Assembly: GCF_030580995.1 (NCBI RefSeq)
Contig: NZ_JAUQSZ010000010.1
Span: 123,502-187,501, forward strand
Length of the DNA stretch: 64,000 nucleotides
From: Sphingomonas immobilis
GTDB taxonomy: Bacteria > Pseudomonadota > Alphaproteobacteria > Sphingomonadales > Sphingomonadaceae
Direction: 5' to 3'
Shown: positions 1 to 8,698 of the stretch, one piece after another
Layout: each line of letters begins with the position of its first letter
How positions within the stretch are numbered: position 1 is the first letter of the stretch
Made by a program: the position numbers and the translations under genes
The notes under the pieces: generated by a model
Database searches by the model: none
Told to the model about the DNA's origin: nothing
Seen by the model: the letters and a program-made list of their open reading frames with translations, nothing else

Positions 1-1
1 C

Positions 2-826
2 GCCGTCCGTCTCATTGAGGCGGTTCGTGCAAAGGGCGGGTGCGAATTCATGGATGCCTTTGGCCGGGCATTCCCGATCGGCGTTTTCATGCAGCTCATG
101 GGCCTGCCCGAAGAGCATTACGATACTTTCGTCACCTGGGAGTTCGAACTGCTCCACTCCGGCGACATGGCGCGGCGCGTTGCGGCGGCAGTCGCCATTC
201 GCGATTTCCTGAGAACGCTCGCTTCCGAACGCAGGGCAAATCCCACCGGGGATCTGACAAGCTTTGTCGTCCAGGCGCAAATCGACGGCAAGGACCTGAG
301 CGACGACGAGGTAATGGGCATCCTCTATCTCCTGTTCGCGGGCGGCCTCGATACCGTTGCAGCATCGCTAGGATTCTTCTTCCGCCACCTCGCCGAAAAC
401 CCCGAGCAGCAGACGTTTCTTCGCGAGAACCCGGACAGAATCGATAAATCGATCGAGGAAATGCTCCGCCGATTTTCGGTCGTGACGGTCCATCGGATGT
501 GCAAGGTCGATCTGGAAATGGCAGGCGTTCAGATGAGGGCCGGCGACTGGATCACGATCAACGATTCGCTCGGTAGTCTCGATCCAGCTGAGTTCGACGA
601 GCCGATGGAGGTCGATCTCGATCGCAAGAACGTGAGACACCTCGCTTTCTCCTTTGGCCCACACTTCTGCATGGGGTCACACCTCGCACGCCGCGAACTG
701 TCGATTGCGCTTCACGAATGGCTGGCACGCGTTCCGACCTGGCGAATTCGGCCCGGTTCTCCGGTGCAGGTGCATGGTGGCCTGTTCGGCGTCGAGCATC
801 TCGAGCTCGAATGGGACGCCGCCTGA
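2..826 (+). CDS. Cytochrome P450, 5'-truncated by window edge
   Basis: Haem-thiolate monooxygenase; 274 C-terminal residues are visible of a family usually about 400 long, and the frame is open to the first base of the window, so the N-terminal third lies outside. Seen in order: the I-helix oxygen-activation motif 'AGGLDTV' near visible residue 114, the K-helix ExxR as 'EEMLRR', and the haem-binding loop 'FSFGPHFCMG' with the cysteine ligand. Bacterial class I P450s of this type hydroxylate small hydrophobic molecules and need a ferredoxin and reductase; neither is in the window. It leads a plus-strand run with the GMC oxidoreductase, lactonase-like protein and sulfotransferase. A natural inference, not shown by sequence, is that it supplies a hydroxyl group that is later oxidised or sulfonated. 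The substrate cannot be named. Confidence 0.93.
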   Translation, partial: AVRLIEAVRAKGGCEFMDAFGRAFPIGVFMQLMGLPEEHYDTFVTWEFELLHSGDMARRVAAAVAIRDFLRTLASERRANPTGDLTSFVVQAQIDGKDLSDDEVMGILYLLFAGGLDTVAASLGFFFRHLAENPEQQTFLRENPDRIDKSIEEMLRRFSVVTVHRMCKVDLEMAGVQMRAGDWITINDSLGSLDPAEFDEPMEVDLDRKNVRHLAFSFGPHFCMGSHLARRELSIALHEWLARVPTWRIRPGSPVQVHGGLFGVEHLELEWDAA

Positions 827-935
827 CCACCTACGATATCGAGTGAGCTTGATTGTCGCCGGAGGCGCCTCAAGTGTTTAGATCTGTTTTCCCGTGTGCG
901 CTGCGTCCACGCGTGCAATGCTAGGCCTGCTGAGT

Positions 936-2537
936 ATGACCGAAAGCGCGGACTATATCATTATCGGAGCGGGTTCAGCGGGATGCGTTCTGGCGTCGGA
1001 GCTTTCTAGCAATCCCTCGAACTCGGTGCTCGTTGTCGAAAGCGGGCCGATGGATAGCAGTTTCCTGATCGATATGCCGCGCGGCATCGGGAAATTGCTC
1101 ATGCCGGGAAATCCGCACGTCTGGTCCTATGATGTAAGCAAGGGCGGAAATCGCGGAACCGAGGTTTGGGTGAAGGGGCGCGCCATCGGCGGATCGAGCT
1201 CCGTCAACGGCATGATTTATGCTCGGGGCTTCGCTTCGGACTATGATCGCTGGGCCGAACTGGGGTGCACGGGATGGGCGTGGAGTAACATCCTGCCGCA
1301 TTATATTGCGATGGAGGATCATGAACTGGGCGCCTCGGCCGAGCGCGGTGCCGGCGGCCCGCTTCGCCTGACGCGACATCCGCGTGATGCGATAGGCGCC
1401 GAGTTATGCGAAGCCGTCATCGATGCGGCCGCGGAGGCGGGTACGCCGCGCGTTGACGATACGAACGCCTCGCCGGAGGGTGGCATCGGCTATCAATCCC
1501 GCAATATCTGGCGCGGTAGGCGACAAAGTGCTGCCAAGGCTTTTCTGCATCCAGCGATGTCGCGTTCCAACCTCACGGTCTCGCCGGACACCGACGTGCT
1601 GCGCATTGTCTTCGAGGGAAACAAGGCGGTAGCGATCGATGTTCGCGACAAGGCTGGCGAACGCAGGATTGTCGCGAACCGGGAAATCATCGTCTCGGCC
1701 GGCGCAATTCAGACGCCGAAGCTGCTTCAGCTCTCCGGCATCGGCAACGCGAGTATTCTTCGGGGCCTGGGCATCGAAATCGTCCACGATCTGCCGCAGG
1801 TCGGTCAGAACCTTCGCGAGCATTTTTATCTCCAGACCAAATATCGTGTTACCGGCGGCAGCCTGAACCAGGAATTTTCTGGGATGAAACTGCTATGGAA
1901 CGTGCTGCGCTACGCGGTCGCCCATTCAGGGCCGATGACTCACGCGGCACAGGAACTGATCGGCTATATCAAGACCGATCCGGCGCTCGCACGCCCCGAT
2001 TGCCAGATCGGCGTCGGCCTTTACTCGATGGGCAAAGGTCCAAAAGGGTTGGAACTCGATTCCGAGCCGGGGTTCACGATCGGCGGCTATCCAATGCACC
2101 CGCGGTCGCAGGGCGAAGTCCAGATCGCGTCGTCGGATCCCGATGCCGCGCCGGTCATCATCGCAAACTACCTGGCCGACCCGAAGGATCGCGCGACAGC
2201 GGTCGCCATGGTCCGGTATATCCGCAAGATCATCGCTCAGCCGGCGATTGCTCCAATGATTATCGAAGAGCTCGCGCCCGGCACTGCGGTCGCGACCGAT
2301 GACGCACTTCTAGACTATTATCTGGAAAATGGTGGGACCGCTTTCCATGTCGCGGGTACCTGCCGCATGGGTTCCGATGACGCGGCGGTGGTCGATCCGA
2401 GCGCGCGCGTTCGTGGCGTCTCCGGTCTCCGGGTCGTCGATACGTCGATCTTCCCAGAACTCCCGTCAGGCAACACAAATGCGCCTGCGATGGCCGCAGG
2501 TCGCCATGTCGGCAAGATGATGCTCGCGGGTGGATAA
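936..2537 (+). CDS. GMC-family FAD-dependent oxidoreductase (choline-dehydrogenase-like)
   Basis: Flavoprotein oxidising an alcohol, probably cytoplasmic (no signal peptide). Seen: N-terminal FAD-binding 'IIGAGSAGC' within the first 20 residues, GMC signature 1 around 'GRAIGGSSSVNG', signature 2 as 'SAGAIQTPKLLQLSGIG', and the C-terminal catalytic region 'FHVAGTCRMG' followed by 'SGNTNAPAM', which carry the usual His and Asn. The 533 residues match the family length. An in-frame ATG exists 14 codons upstream (894), but the start at 936 places the FAD motif at the normal distance from the N-terminus. It follows the P450 by about 110 bases on the same strand, which fits sequential hydroxylation and alcohol oxidation. 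Alternatives are a dehydrogenase or an oxidase; sequence alone cannot separate them. Confidence 0.9.
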   Translation: MTESADYIIIGAGSAGCVLASELSSNPSNSVLVVESGPMDSSFLIDMPRGIGKLLMPGNPHVWSYDVSKGGNRGTEVWVKGRAIGGSSSVNGMIYARGFASDYDRWAELGCTGWAWSNILPHYIAMEDHELGASAERGAGGPLRLTRHPRDAIGAELCEAVIDAAAEAGTPRVDDTNASPEGGIGYQSRNIWRGRRQSAAKAFLHPAMSRSNLTVSPDTDVLRIVFEGNKAVAIDVRDKAGERRIVANREIIVSAGAIQTPKLLQLSGIGNASILRGLGIEIVHDLPQVGQNLREHFYLQTKYRVTGGSLNQEFSGMKLLWNVLRYAVAHSGPMTHAAQELIGYIKTDPALARPDCQIGVGLYSMGKGPKGLELDSEPGFTIGGYPMHPRSQGEVQIASSDPDAAPVIIANYLADPKDRATAVAMVRYIRKIIAQPAIAPMIIEELAPGTAVATDDALLDYYLENGGTAFHVAGTCRMGSDDAAVVDPSARVRGVSGLRVVDTSIFPELPSGNTNAPAMAAGRHVGKMMLAGG

Positions 2538-2588
2538 CGGGCTCACGCCTCTTGTTTCTCGCCACCCGATGTAAAATCCAAAAAACAA

Positions 2589-2604
2589 TTTGACCACCTA
2601 GTCT
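2589..2604 (+). promoter_or_regulatory. Candidate TetR-type operator upstream of the SMP-30 gene
   Basis: TTGACCACCTAGTCTA: 7-2-7 imperfect palindrome, one of eight similar 16-bp sites in the island, about 100 bases before the SMP-30 start. Assigned by pattern only. Confidence 0.5.
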
Positions 2605-2702
2605 AAAATTACGAAAGGTGTGCCAGCCGTCCCACGCCGAGGACGTGCGTTGGAGAGTATTGAGATGCGCGGATTGCCGATCCGAAGCAGCGTCTTTTGA
2701 AC

Positions 2703-3632
2703 ATGCGGTTTCGCACCTTGACCGAAGGCTTGTCTTTTGCGGAAGGGCCTGTCGCGACGCAGGACGGCAAGCTGCTGTGCGTGGAAGTGCTGGCCGGTCG
2801 GCTCACGGCGATCTCACCAGACGGTGAAACGCGCTTGGTGGCACAGTTGGGCAAAGGCCCGAATGGAGCTGCTATCGGACTGGATGGCCGTTGCTACGTC
2901 GCCAATAACGGCGGGCTATCGCGTGCCGATCTCGCATGCCTTGCTGCGGGAAAGGACGGCGATCTCGCCACGCCTCCGGCAGGATGTGTGCAGGTCGTAG
3001 ATCTGGAGACCGGCTCCTTCGACACCCTTTATGACCGCTGCAAGGATGTGCCGCTCATCGCGCCGAACGATCTCGTTTTCGATCGCGCCGGCGGTTTCTA
3101 TTTCACGGATTATGGAAACCTGCGGCAAGCGACCCCGGCCCGTGGACGGATCTATTATGCCAATCCGGACGGAAGTTCGGTGCGGGACCTCGGCCACGAC
3201 CTCGAACGGCCGAACGGCGTCGGCCTGAGCCCTGACGGCAAAATACTGTATGTGTCGGAGACGAGCACGGGAATGCTGTGGGGATTTCCCGTAGCGGCAC
3301 CGGGGATTCTCGGCGATCGCGCTCTGATTTTTCAGGACGCATCGCTGGCGATGGATTCCCTTGCGGTGCAGGCCGACGGCCGCATCTGTGTCGCCTGTCC
3401 GCATAACGATCTCGTGGTGCGGGTTTCGCCGTCAGGTGAAGACGAGCGTTTTACGACACCGGCGCAGGGCCCGTCGAATATCTGTTTTGGCGGCGCGGAC
3501 ATGCGCACCGCGTACGTTACCTGCCTCCAGGCCGGCGTCGTCTTGATCGCAGAATGGGACACGCCGGGGCTGCGCCTCCCTCATCAGCTTGGGCAGATCT
3601 CGGCCGCGTTGCAGGAGCAAGAGGATGATTGA
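2703..3632 (+). CDS. SMP-30/gluconolactonase-like beta-propeller protein
   Basis: Probable metal-dependent lactonase of the SMP-30/Gluconolactonase/LRE family, 309 residues, six-bladed propeller type. Seen: the N-terminal metal-ligand glutamate context 'GLSFAEGPVA', 'APNDLVFD' near residue 120, and 'PNGVGLSPDG' near residue 175, which are the usual ligand-bearing loops. The frame can also open with TTG at 2697, but ATG 2703 is the better start; no strong Shine-Dalgarno is visible. It begins a new transcription unit behind a candidate operator and its stop overlaps the start of the next gene (ATGATTGA), so translation of the two is probably coupled. In context it may open a lactone produced by the upstream oxidation steps. 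Substrate unknown. Confidence 0.85.
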   Translation: MRFRTLTEGLSFAEGPVATQDGKLLCVEVLAGRLTAISPDGETRLVAQLGKGPNGAAIGLDGRCYVANNGGLSRADLACLAAGKDGDLATPPAGCVQVVDLETGSFDTLYDRCKDVPLIAPNDLVFDRAGGFYFTDYGNLRQATPARGRIYYANPDGSSVRDLGHDLERPNGVGLSPDGKILYVSETSTGMLWGFPVAAPGILGDRALIFQDASLAMDSLAVQADGRICVACPHNDLVVRVSPSGEDERFTTPAQGPSNICFGGADMRTAYVTCLQAGVVLIAEWDTPGLRLPHQLGQISAALQEQEDD

Positions 3633-4671
3633 GCGATCGCGTCACAATGGCGGACTGGACCCGGAACTCGACCTGGCGCTCGTTGCCGGTCATCCCGATC
3701 CGGGAACCTTCGAGACCTATAACGTCTGGATGGTCGATGGCGCCCGCCGCCTCGGCGTGAACCTGCATCTCTATTATCTCCGAGACGGTGTCGCGCGGGA
3801 GCGTGCGAGCCTCTTTCTCCCCGATGGACGCACGTTCATCACCCATTCCGAAGGGCAGTACACCAAGGCCAGCGAACCGGGCGGTTCGAGCTTGCGCTAT
3901 CGGTGCGTCGAGCCGTTCGAGCGCTGGGACTATCGGTGGTCGGGTTCAGCGATCGGCTTAAACGAAGCCGATGAACGCGCCGGCTTCGTCGGCAGCGGTC
4001 CAGAGGCAGCGGTCGAGGTCGCCATAGAGGCAGAAACCCTCACCGAACCCTGGATCATTCCGCTTTCGACAGGGCCGTTCAGCCTTCAGGGCCCAGCTGC
4101 GATCGGCGATGGGGCGATGCTGGGAAAGTATGAGCAGATCATCCGGGGCGTCGGTCAACTTCGCGTCGGTGACGAGACTTTTCCTTTCGACGGCGTGGGC
4201 CTTCGCGGTCACGTTCGCGGACCCCGCGACACCACAGGGATGGGCTCGCACGCATGGTTGACCGGTTCTTTTCCGAGCGGCCGCGGCTTTGGCCTGAAGG
4301 TCCTCTACACGCTCGAGGGCGAGGCATATTTCGACGAAGCTTATGTCGCCGATAACGGCGTTGTCACCCGCGCAGCGACACGAACGGTGCCGCGCTTGTC
4401 ACGTGATCCAGACAACCGTCGCTACATCGTAGAACTCGAATATTCGGGCCAGACGGCCCGCATCGAAGGCGAGGATTTCCATAGTACATGGATCCCGCTT
4501 GGCGGTTGGGGAAGCGACCAGGGCGGCACGCGCAAATCGGGCGGCGGAACGGGAGCGTTCGCCTTGGGGCACGGCCTCGTCAAGGACGCCGCGAAAATCA
4601 TGAGCCAGTCGTGTGCGCGCTTCGTCTGGGATGGCGAAGAAGGCTTCGGCATGTGTGAGCTTTCAGGTTGA
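3625..4671 (+). CDS. DUF7064/DUF7065-like lipocalin-fold protein, paralogue 1
   Basis: Uncharacterised protein of 348 residues; no signal peptide or membrane segment. It shares a set of motifs with three other proteins in this window (6859-7908, 14065-15123, 16205-17323): an early 'NVWMVD', 'PDGRTF', 'FERWDYRWSG', a central block 'YEQIIRGVG...GHVRG', then 'FPSGRGFG', and a closing 'GFGMCELS'. The all-beta, tryptophan-rich pattern recalls two-domain lipocalin-like families (CrtC, AttH, Svf1), and I believe Pfam lists such sequences as DUF7065/DUF7064; both statements are from memory and unverified. The start at 3625 overlaps the preceding stop and has GAGG just upstream. It sits directly before the sulfotransferase, so a role in binding or isomerising the pathway intermediate is plausible but unproven. 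Confidence 0.8.
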   Translation: MIERSRHNGGLDPELDLALVAGHPDPGTFETYNVWMVDGARRLGVNLHLYYLRDGVARERASLFLPDGRTFITHSEGQYTKASEPGGSSLRYRCVEPFERWDYRWSGSAIGLNEADERAGFVGSGPEAAVEVAIEAETLTEPWIIPLSTGPFSLQGPAAIGDGAMLGKYEQIIRGVGQLRVGDETFPFDGVGLRGHVRGPRDTTGMGSHAWLTGSFPSGRGFGLKVLYTLEGEAYFDEAYVADNGVVTRAATRTVPRLSRDPDNRRYIVELEYSGQTARIEGEDFHSTWIPLGGWGSDQGGTRKSGGGTGAFALGHGLVKDAAKIMSQSCARFVWDGEEGFGMCELSG

Positions 4672-4706
4672 GCAGCGCGCAAACATCATTTCAGGAGAGG
4701 GACGAA

Positions 4707-5870
4707 ATGGCATTGAGTGTGGAGGATGTACTGCAGCGCGCCGAGGCCGCGACGGGACTGACAAATTGGGGTACGGACCAAGCGTTCCGAGTCGGTCTAG
4801 CCGAGCTTCTGGGCGCGGCGGCAACCGCCAATCTTCCAGCGATGGGCAGCGCGGCACTCGAACGGCAGATCGTCGACTTGCTCAGCATCAGACTCCGCTT
4901 TGTCGAAGACGAGCGGCTCCATCCAGAAATTGTCGCGCAGACAATCGATCGACCGTTGATCCTGACGGGATTGCCGCGCACCGGCACGACGATCCTGCAC
5001 GATCTTTGCGCGCTTGATCCGGCGGGGCGCGCGCCGCTCGAATGGGAGTCCTCCCGCCCCTGGCCCGCGCCGGAAGCCGCGACCTACACCACCGATCCGC
5101 GCATCGCGGAGTGTCAAGCCGAAATCGACGCGCGCCTCGAGGCCATGCCAATTCTGCGGTCGATGCACCCTTGGGGAGCGACGCTGCCGGCGGATTGCCT
5201 GAGCTTTCTCTCGCTCAGCTTCGTCTGCACGCGCTTCGTCGCAAGCTTCTATGTTCCGGAATATTCGCACTGGCTTTCGGTAACGAAACCGGAGGGGGTT
5301 TATCGCACCCACAAACGCGCTCTGCAGCAACTTCAATGGCGCGGTCCCCAGGGAAGGTGGATCCTGAAGGAACCGCAGCATCTGCTCGACATGGAGCAGC
5401 TTGTCGGCGTCTATCCAGATTCCTGTATCGTGCAGACGCACCGCGATCCCGTGCGGACGATCGTCTCCGTAGCGAGCCTGATCTGGACGATCCAGTCCAT
5501 GCTTCGCCCGGACATCGACAAGAAGGAGACCGGCCGGCTCGCGCTGGAATTGTTTGGCGCGCATCTCGAGCGCGGGACGATCGCGCGGCAGGATAAGGCG
5601 ATCGACAACCGCGTCATCGACATCGCCTATCGAGACACGGTGCTTAACCCGGTCGGTACGGTGGAACGCATTTACGACCATTTCAATTTGCCGTTTTCGT
5701 CGGAACATGCGGACCGGATCAAACACCACATCGCCGAAAATCCGCAAGGCAAGCATGGCGCTCACAAATATACGCCCGAAGAATTTGGCCTCGATCCGGC
5801 GACACTGAAAGGGTTGATGCCCGAATACCGTCACCGCTTCGCGGACTTGCTCGAAGAGCCGGCACGGTAG
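4707..5870 (+). CDS. PAPS-dependent sulfotransferase family protein
   Basis: Transfers a sulfo group from PAPS to a hydroxyl or amino acceptor; soluble, 387 residues. Seen: the 5'-phosphosulfate-binding P-loop-like motif 'LTGLPRTGTTILHDL' near residue 85, and the 3'-phosphate-binding region 'IVQTHRDPVRTIVSVASL' near residue 245, with the RxxxTxxS-type pattern of the Sulfotransferase_3 family. Start ATG 4707 is chosen because of the upstream CAGGAGAGG; the frame also reaches 4668. It lies 5 bases before an SDR gene. The key context is the convergent cysD-cysNC-cysQ operon ending 1 kb downstream, which would make PAPS and remove PAP. Family members occur widely in sphingomonad and mycobacterial catabolic loci without known acceptors; the acceptor here is unknown. 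Confidence 0.88.
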   Translation: MALSVEDVLQRAEAATGLTNWGTDQAFRVGLAELLGAAATANLPAMGSAALERQIVDLLSIRLRFVEDERLHPEIVAQTIDRPLILTGLPRTGTTILHDLCALDPAGRAPLEWESSRPWPAPEAATYTTDPRIAECQAEIDARLEAMPILRSMHPWGATLPADCLSFLSLSFVCTRFVASFYVPEYSHWLSVTKPEGVYRTHKRALQQLQWRGPQGRWILKEPQHLLDMEQLVGVYPDSCIVQTHRDPVRTIVSVASLIWTIQSMLRPDIDKKETGRLALELFGAHLERGTIARQDKAIDNRVIDIAYRDTVLNPVGTVERIYDHFNLPFSSEHADRIKHHIAENPQGKHGAHKYTPEEFGLDPATLKGLMPEYRHRFADLLEEPAR

Positions 5871-5875
5871 CAGAA

Positions 5876-6826
5876 ATGCCGGCGTTCGATCGTCACAGCA
5901 CCGCTGTCGAAGTCGGCTCGACTATCGAATCGGAGGGCGCTTGGGCGCTGATCACCGGCGCGTCATCGGGCATCGGGATCGAAACCGCCCGGGGCCTCGC
6001 GGCGGCGGGTTGCAATCTGGTCCTGGGCGTTCGCAACCCCGCTGCGAGCGAGGGGCTCGCCGCGGGATTGCGTGCCGAGTTCGGCTGCGATGTTCGGGTT
6101 GGCGCTCTCGATCTTGCGGAGGTCGCTTCGGTCGTGGCGTTTGCCCGAAATGTTGCGGGCTATATCGACACACTCGCAATTCTTGTCGCCAACGCCGGCG
6201 TCTCGAAGACGCCGGAATGGCATCTGGCGAACGGCCTGGATGTTCGGTTCGCCACCAATCATCTCGGGCATTTCCTTCTGTCACGATTGCTCCAGGAGCA
6301 ATTGGTCGACGCCTGCGGACGTTTGGTCGTGCTGAGTTCGGCAGCCCATAAAGGGCGTCCGCTCCGGCCCGACGATTTGCAGTGGCAGCGTCGCGAGCGC
6401 AACGACCTCGCAGCCTATGGCGAGTCAAAGACCGCCAATCTCCTGTTTTGCCGGGAATGGACGCGCCGGATCGGATCGCGCGTGACCGCCAATGCAGTGT
6501 TGCCCGGGTCTGCTCGCACCGGGCTGCAACGGTATCACGGCGACGCGCTGATCAAGGCGATCGGGTTCGTGGATGCCGATGGCAACCCGAACCCGGTCAT
6601 GAAGACGGTCGAGCAAGCCGCGGCCACATCGGTGTGGGCCGCTCTTGCCCCCGAACTCGCAGGCCGGAGTGGCCAAATTCTGGAAGACTGCGCTTCCGCA
6701 TTGCCGGTCGACGAGAACACGCACGCTTGGTCTGGCTACGACCCTGCGGTGCTGAACGATGATCTCGCTGCGGTCCTTTGGGAGACTTCAGAAGCGTTAC
6801 TCGATGGGTTCGGTATTCGGCCTTGA
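5876..6826 (+). CDS. Short-chain dehydrogenase/reductase (SDR)
   Basis: NAD(P)-dependent oxidoreductase of 316 residues. Seen: cofactor-binding 'ITGASSGIGIETARGLA' near residue 25, 'VANAGVS' near residue 105, the catalytic serine in 'VVLSSAAHKG', and a Tyr-x3-Lys as 'YGESKTANLLF'. The order and the C-terminal length resemble retinol-dehydrogenase/WWOX-like SDRs acting on hydrophobic alcohols or ketones. The ATG lies five bases after the sulfotransferase stop, so the two are probably cotranscribed and this is the last gene of the plus-strand run before it meets the opposing cys operon. The substrate is not deducible. Confidence 0.88.
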   Translation: MPAFDRHSTAVEVGSTIESEGAWALITGASSGIGIETARGLAAAGCNLVLGVRNPAASEGLAAGLRAEFGCDVRVGALDLAEVASVVAFARNVAGYIDTLAILVANAGVSKTPEWHLANGLDVRFATNHLGHFLLSRLLQEQLVDACGRLVVLSSAAHKGRPLRPDDLQWQRRERNDLAAYGESKTANLLFCREWTRRIGSRVTANAVLPGSARTGLQRYHGDALIKAIGFVDADGNPNPVMKTVEQAAATSVWAALAPELAGRSGQILEDCASALPVDENTHAWSGYDPAVLNDDLAAVLWETSEALLDGFGIRP

Positions 6827-6858
6827 GGATTGGCGGCACCGCGGGCGGTGCCGGTGCG

Positions 6859-7908
6859 CTATAGCGGGCGCCCTACCCCGGTTTCGATGCTGCTCCGGCG
6901 CAGCGAACGCTCGAGCATGTTGACAGCTGTCTCGTCGCCGAGCCGATACCGCACCGCCGACTGAAAGATCGGAATCTGCTCACCCGCGGTTGCGGCAGGT
7001 ATCATCATGCCTGGGACGCTCAGCAACGTCTCGCCCTCGATCTCGACCACGTCACCGTCGAAGCGCCTTAGCCGAATGGCGAACCCTTCCCCGTTGGGCC
7101 GGTAGTGCCGCAACCACGGGGCATCGACAATTTCCGCTCTGGCAAGCGCGCCGTCGACCACCGTGAAGGCTTCTCCCCACAGGATGCCGCCGTCGACAGT
7201 AGGAAAGATCTGGAGACCGAATGCGGCGCCGCTCGGAAAAACGGCTGCGGACCAAACGTGACCGAGCATCCGCATGGCGCCCGGTCCCGCAGCCAAATTG
7301 CGGGTTCCGTAGCGATGGGTGCGGTTGCCAAAGCCCGACACTGCGACCGTGACGCCATCGACTTCGAGCGTTCCGGTATGTTTGAACAACTGCTCGTACC
7401 GCTCGCCGCCGATAAACGCCTTGACCGGTCCCAGGCCCTCTGGAGTGAGGGCGCCTTGCATCCAGGCCGGTGCGACCATCTGGGTATCGATGCTGAACCG
7501 GACCGGGATGCGGGGCGGATCGAGCGGAGCGCCGGTGAGATAGCTGCGGCCGATTGTCACGTCCTGCATGACACCGGCGTAATCGCAATTCCACCGGCGG
7601 AATGGCTCGATGCAACGAAACCGCATAGTGGCGCTAGCGGGTGTCGAAGCCGTCGTACCAGGCCCCGCTTCGCGCGACTGCAGAATTCTTCCGTCGGGAA
7701 ATGCCACTGACAACTTGCCCAGCCGCAGGCTGAAATCACCGAGATCGTCCGTGGTGTTGAGATGCCCGTTTATTTGCAGGCCGCTGAGCTCGTCGTGAAT
7801 CCAGAAAGCGTGATTTTCGCCGTAAGCTGAAGACTCGATCGGCGGCTCGATGAGCGCTCTCTCGAGTTCGCGGTCGATACCGGAACTCAGATCATGCGTG
7901 CGGGCCAT
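6859..7908 (-). CDS. DUF7064/DUF7065-like lipocalin-fold protein, paralogue 2
   Basis: Uncharacterised 349-residue protein, second member of the four-paralogue set. Seen: 'NHAFWIHDE' near residue 30, 'AFPDGRIL', 'FRRWNCDYAG', the central 'YEQLFKHTG' block followed by 'GHVWSAAVFPSGAAFG', and the closing 'VNMLERSLRRS'. Start ATG 7908 is preceded by TGGAGGATCGCC, a good ribosome-binding site; an upstream in-frame extension to 7998 runs into cysQ and is unlikely. It is the last gene of the minus-strand cysD-cysNC-cysQ operon, 43 bases after cysQ, so one paralogue is physically tied to sulfate activation while another precedes the sulfotransferase. That placement suggests a role around the sulfonated intermediate. 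No catalytic residues can be assigned. Confidence 0.8.
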   Translation of the reverse strand: MARTHDLSSGIDRELERALIEPPIESSAYGENHAFWIHDELSGLQINGHLNTTDDLGDFSLRLGKLSVAFPDGRILQSREAGPGTTASTPASATMRFRCIEPFRRWNCDYAGVMQDVTIGRSYLTGAPLDPPRIPVRFSIDTQMVAPAWMQGALTPEGLGPVKAFIGGERYEQLFKHTGTLEVDGVTVAVSGFGNRTHRYGTRNLAAGPGAMRMLGHVWSAAVFPSGAAFGLQIFPTVDGGILWGEAFTVVDGALARAEIVDAPWLRHYRPNGEGFAIRLRRFDGDVVEIEGETLLSVPGMMIPAATAGEQIPIFQSAVRYRLGDETAVNMLERSLRRSSIETGVGRPL

Positions 7909-7951
7909 GGCGATCCTCCAACGATAAGGCGCGGTGCTCCAACGGCAACTC

Positions 7952-8698
7952 TCAGGCGGCGTCCGCTTGAGCGAGCAGACCGATGATCTGACCGGCAATG
8001 GGTTTGGAACAAATCAGCAGATCAGGCAGATAGGGATTCTCATTGTTATAGGACAACGCGGATCCATCGATCCGCGACACATGCAAACCGGCGGCGAGCG
8101 CGACAGCGGCGGGTGCGCAATTGTCCCACTCGAACTGCCCGCCCGAGTGCAGATAAATGTCCGCTTCGCCACGAACCACCGCCATCGCCTTCGCGCCCGC
8201 CGATCCCATGGGCACGAGCTCGGCATCCAGTGCGTTGGCGATCGCAATGGCTTCCGACGCCGGGCGGGTGCGGCTGACCAGCATGCGGAGTCTGTCGGGG
8301 CTAGGCGGAACCAGCACCGGTGAACCCGAACACAGTGTCAGGTTGAGGCCCGGAAGCGCCACGGCACCGATCGTCGGATGTCCGTCGATCGCCAGTGCGA
8401 TATGCACCGCCCAGTCGGTTCGGCCCTCGCCATATTCGCGAGTGCCATCGAGCGGATCCACGATCCAGACGCGGCTCTGCGCACACCGCGCCAAGTCATT
8501 CGCTTCCTCCTCGGACAGCACCGCATCGTCCGGCCGCTGCGTCGCGAGCGCTTCCATGATGAAGGCGTTCGCGACCCGGTCCCCCGCTTTACCCAGCGCC
8601 TTGCCGTCGAACAGGCCGGATTTTTGCAATTCGAGCAAAATCCGTCCGGCGGTTTCGGCAATCTGGCGGGCAAGGTCCGTGTCAAGCTCAGGGCTCAT
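7952..8698 (-). CDS. cysQ: 3'(2'),5'-bisphosphate nucleotidase (PAP phosphatase), CysQ type
   Basis: Hydrolyses adenosine 3',5'-bisphosphate (PAP), the by-product of sulfotransferases, to AMP and phosphate. 248 residues, inositol-monophosphatase superfamily. Seen: metal-binding 'LSEEE' near residue 61, the signature '[12 protein letters not shown]' near residue 78 with both metal-ligand aspartates, and the C-terminal '[15 protein letters not shown]' motif near residue 190. The ATG overlaps the cysNC stop by four bases (ATGA), so the two are translationally coupled. In enterobacteria CysQ prevents PAP build-up when PAPS is used; here it completes a make-use-recycle set with cysD, cysNC and the sulfotransferase. 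Confidence 0.92.
   Translation of the reverse strand: MSPELDTDLARQIAETAGRILLELQKSGLFDGKALGKAGDRVANAFIMEALATQRPDDAVLSEEEANDLARCAQSRVWIVDPLDGTREYGEGRTDWAVHIALAIDGHPTIGAVALPGLNLTLCSGSPVLVPPSPDRLRMLVSRTRPASEAIAIANALDAELVPMGSAGAKAMAVVRGEADIYLHSGGQFEWDNCAPAAVALAAGLHVSRIDGSALSYNNENPYLPDLLICSKPIAGQIIGLLAQADAA

Noticed and set aside
7105..7710. 201-codon plus-strand frame within DUF paralogue 2
   Set aside because: Antisense shadow without family features.
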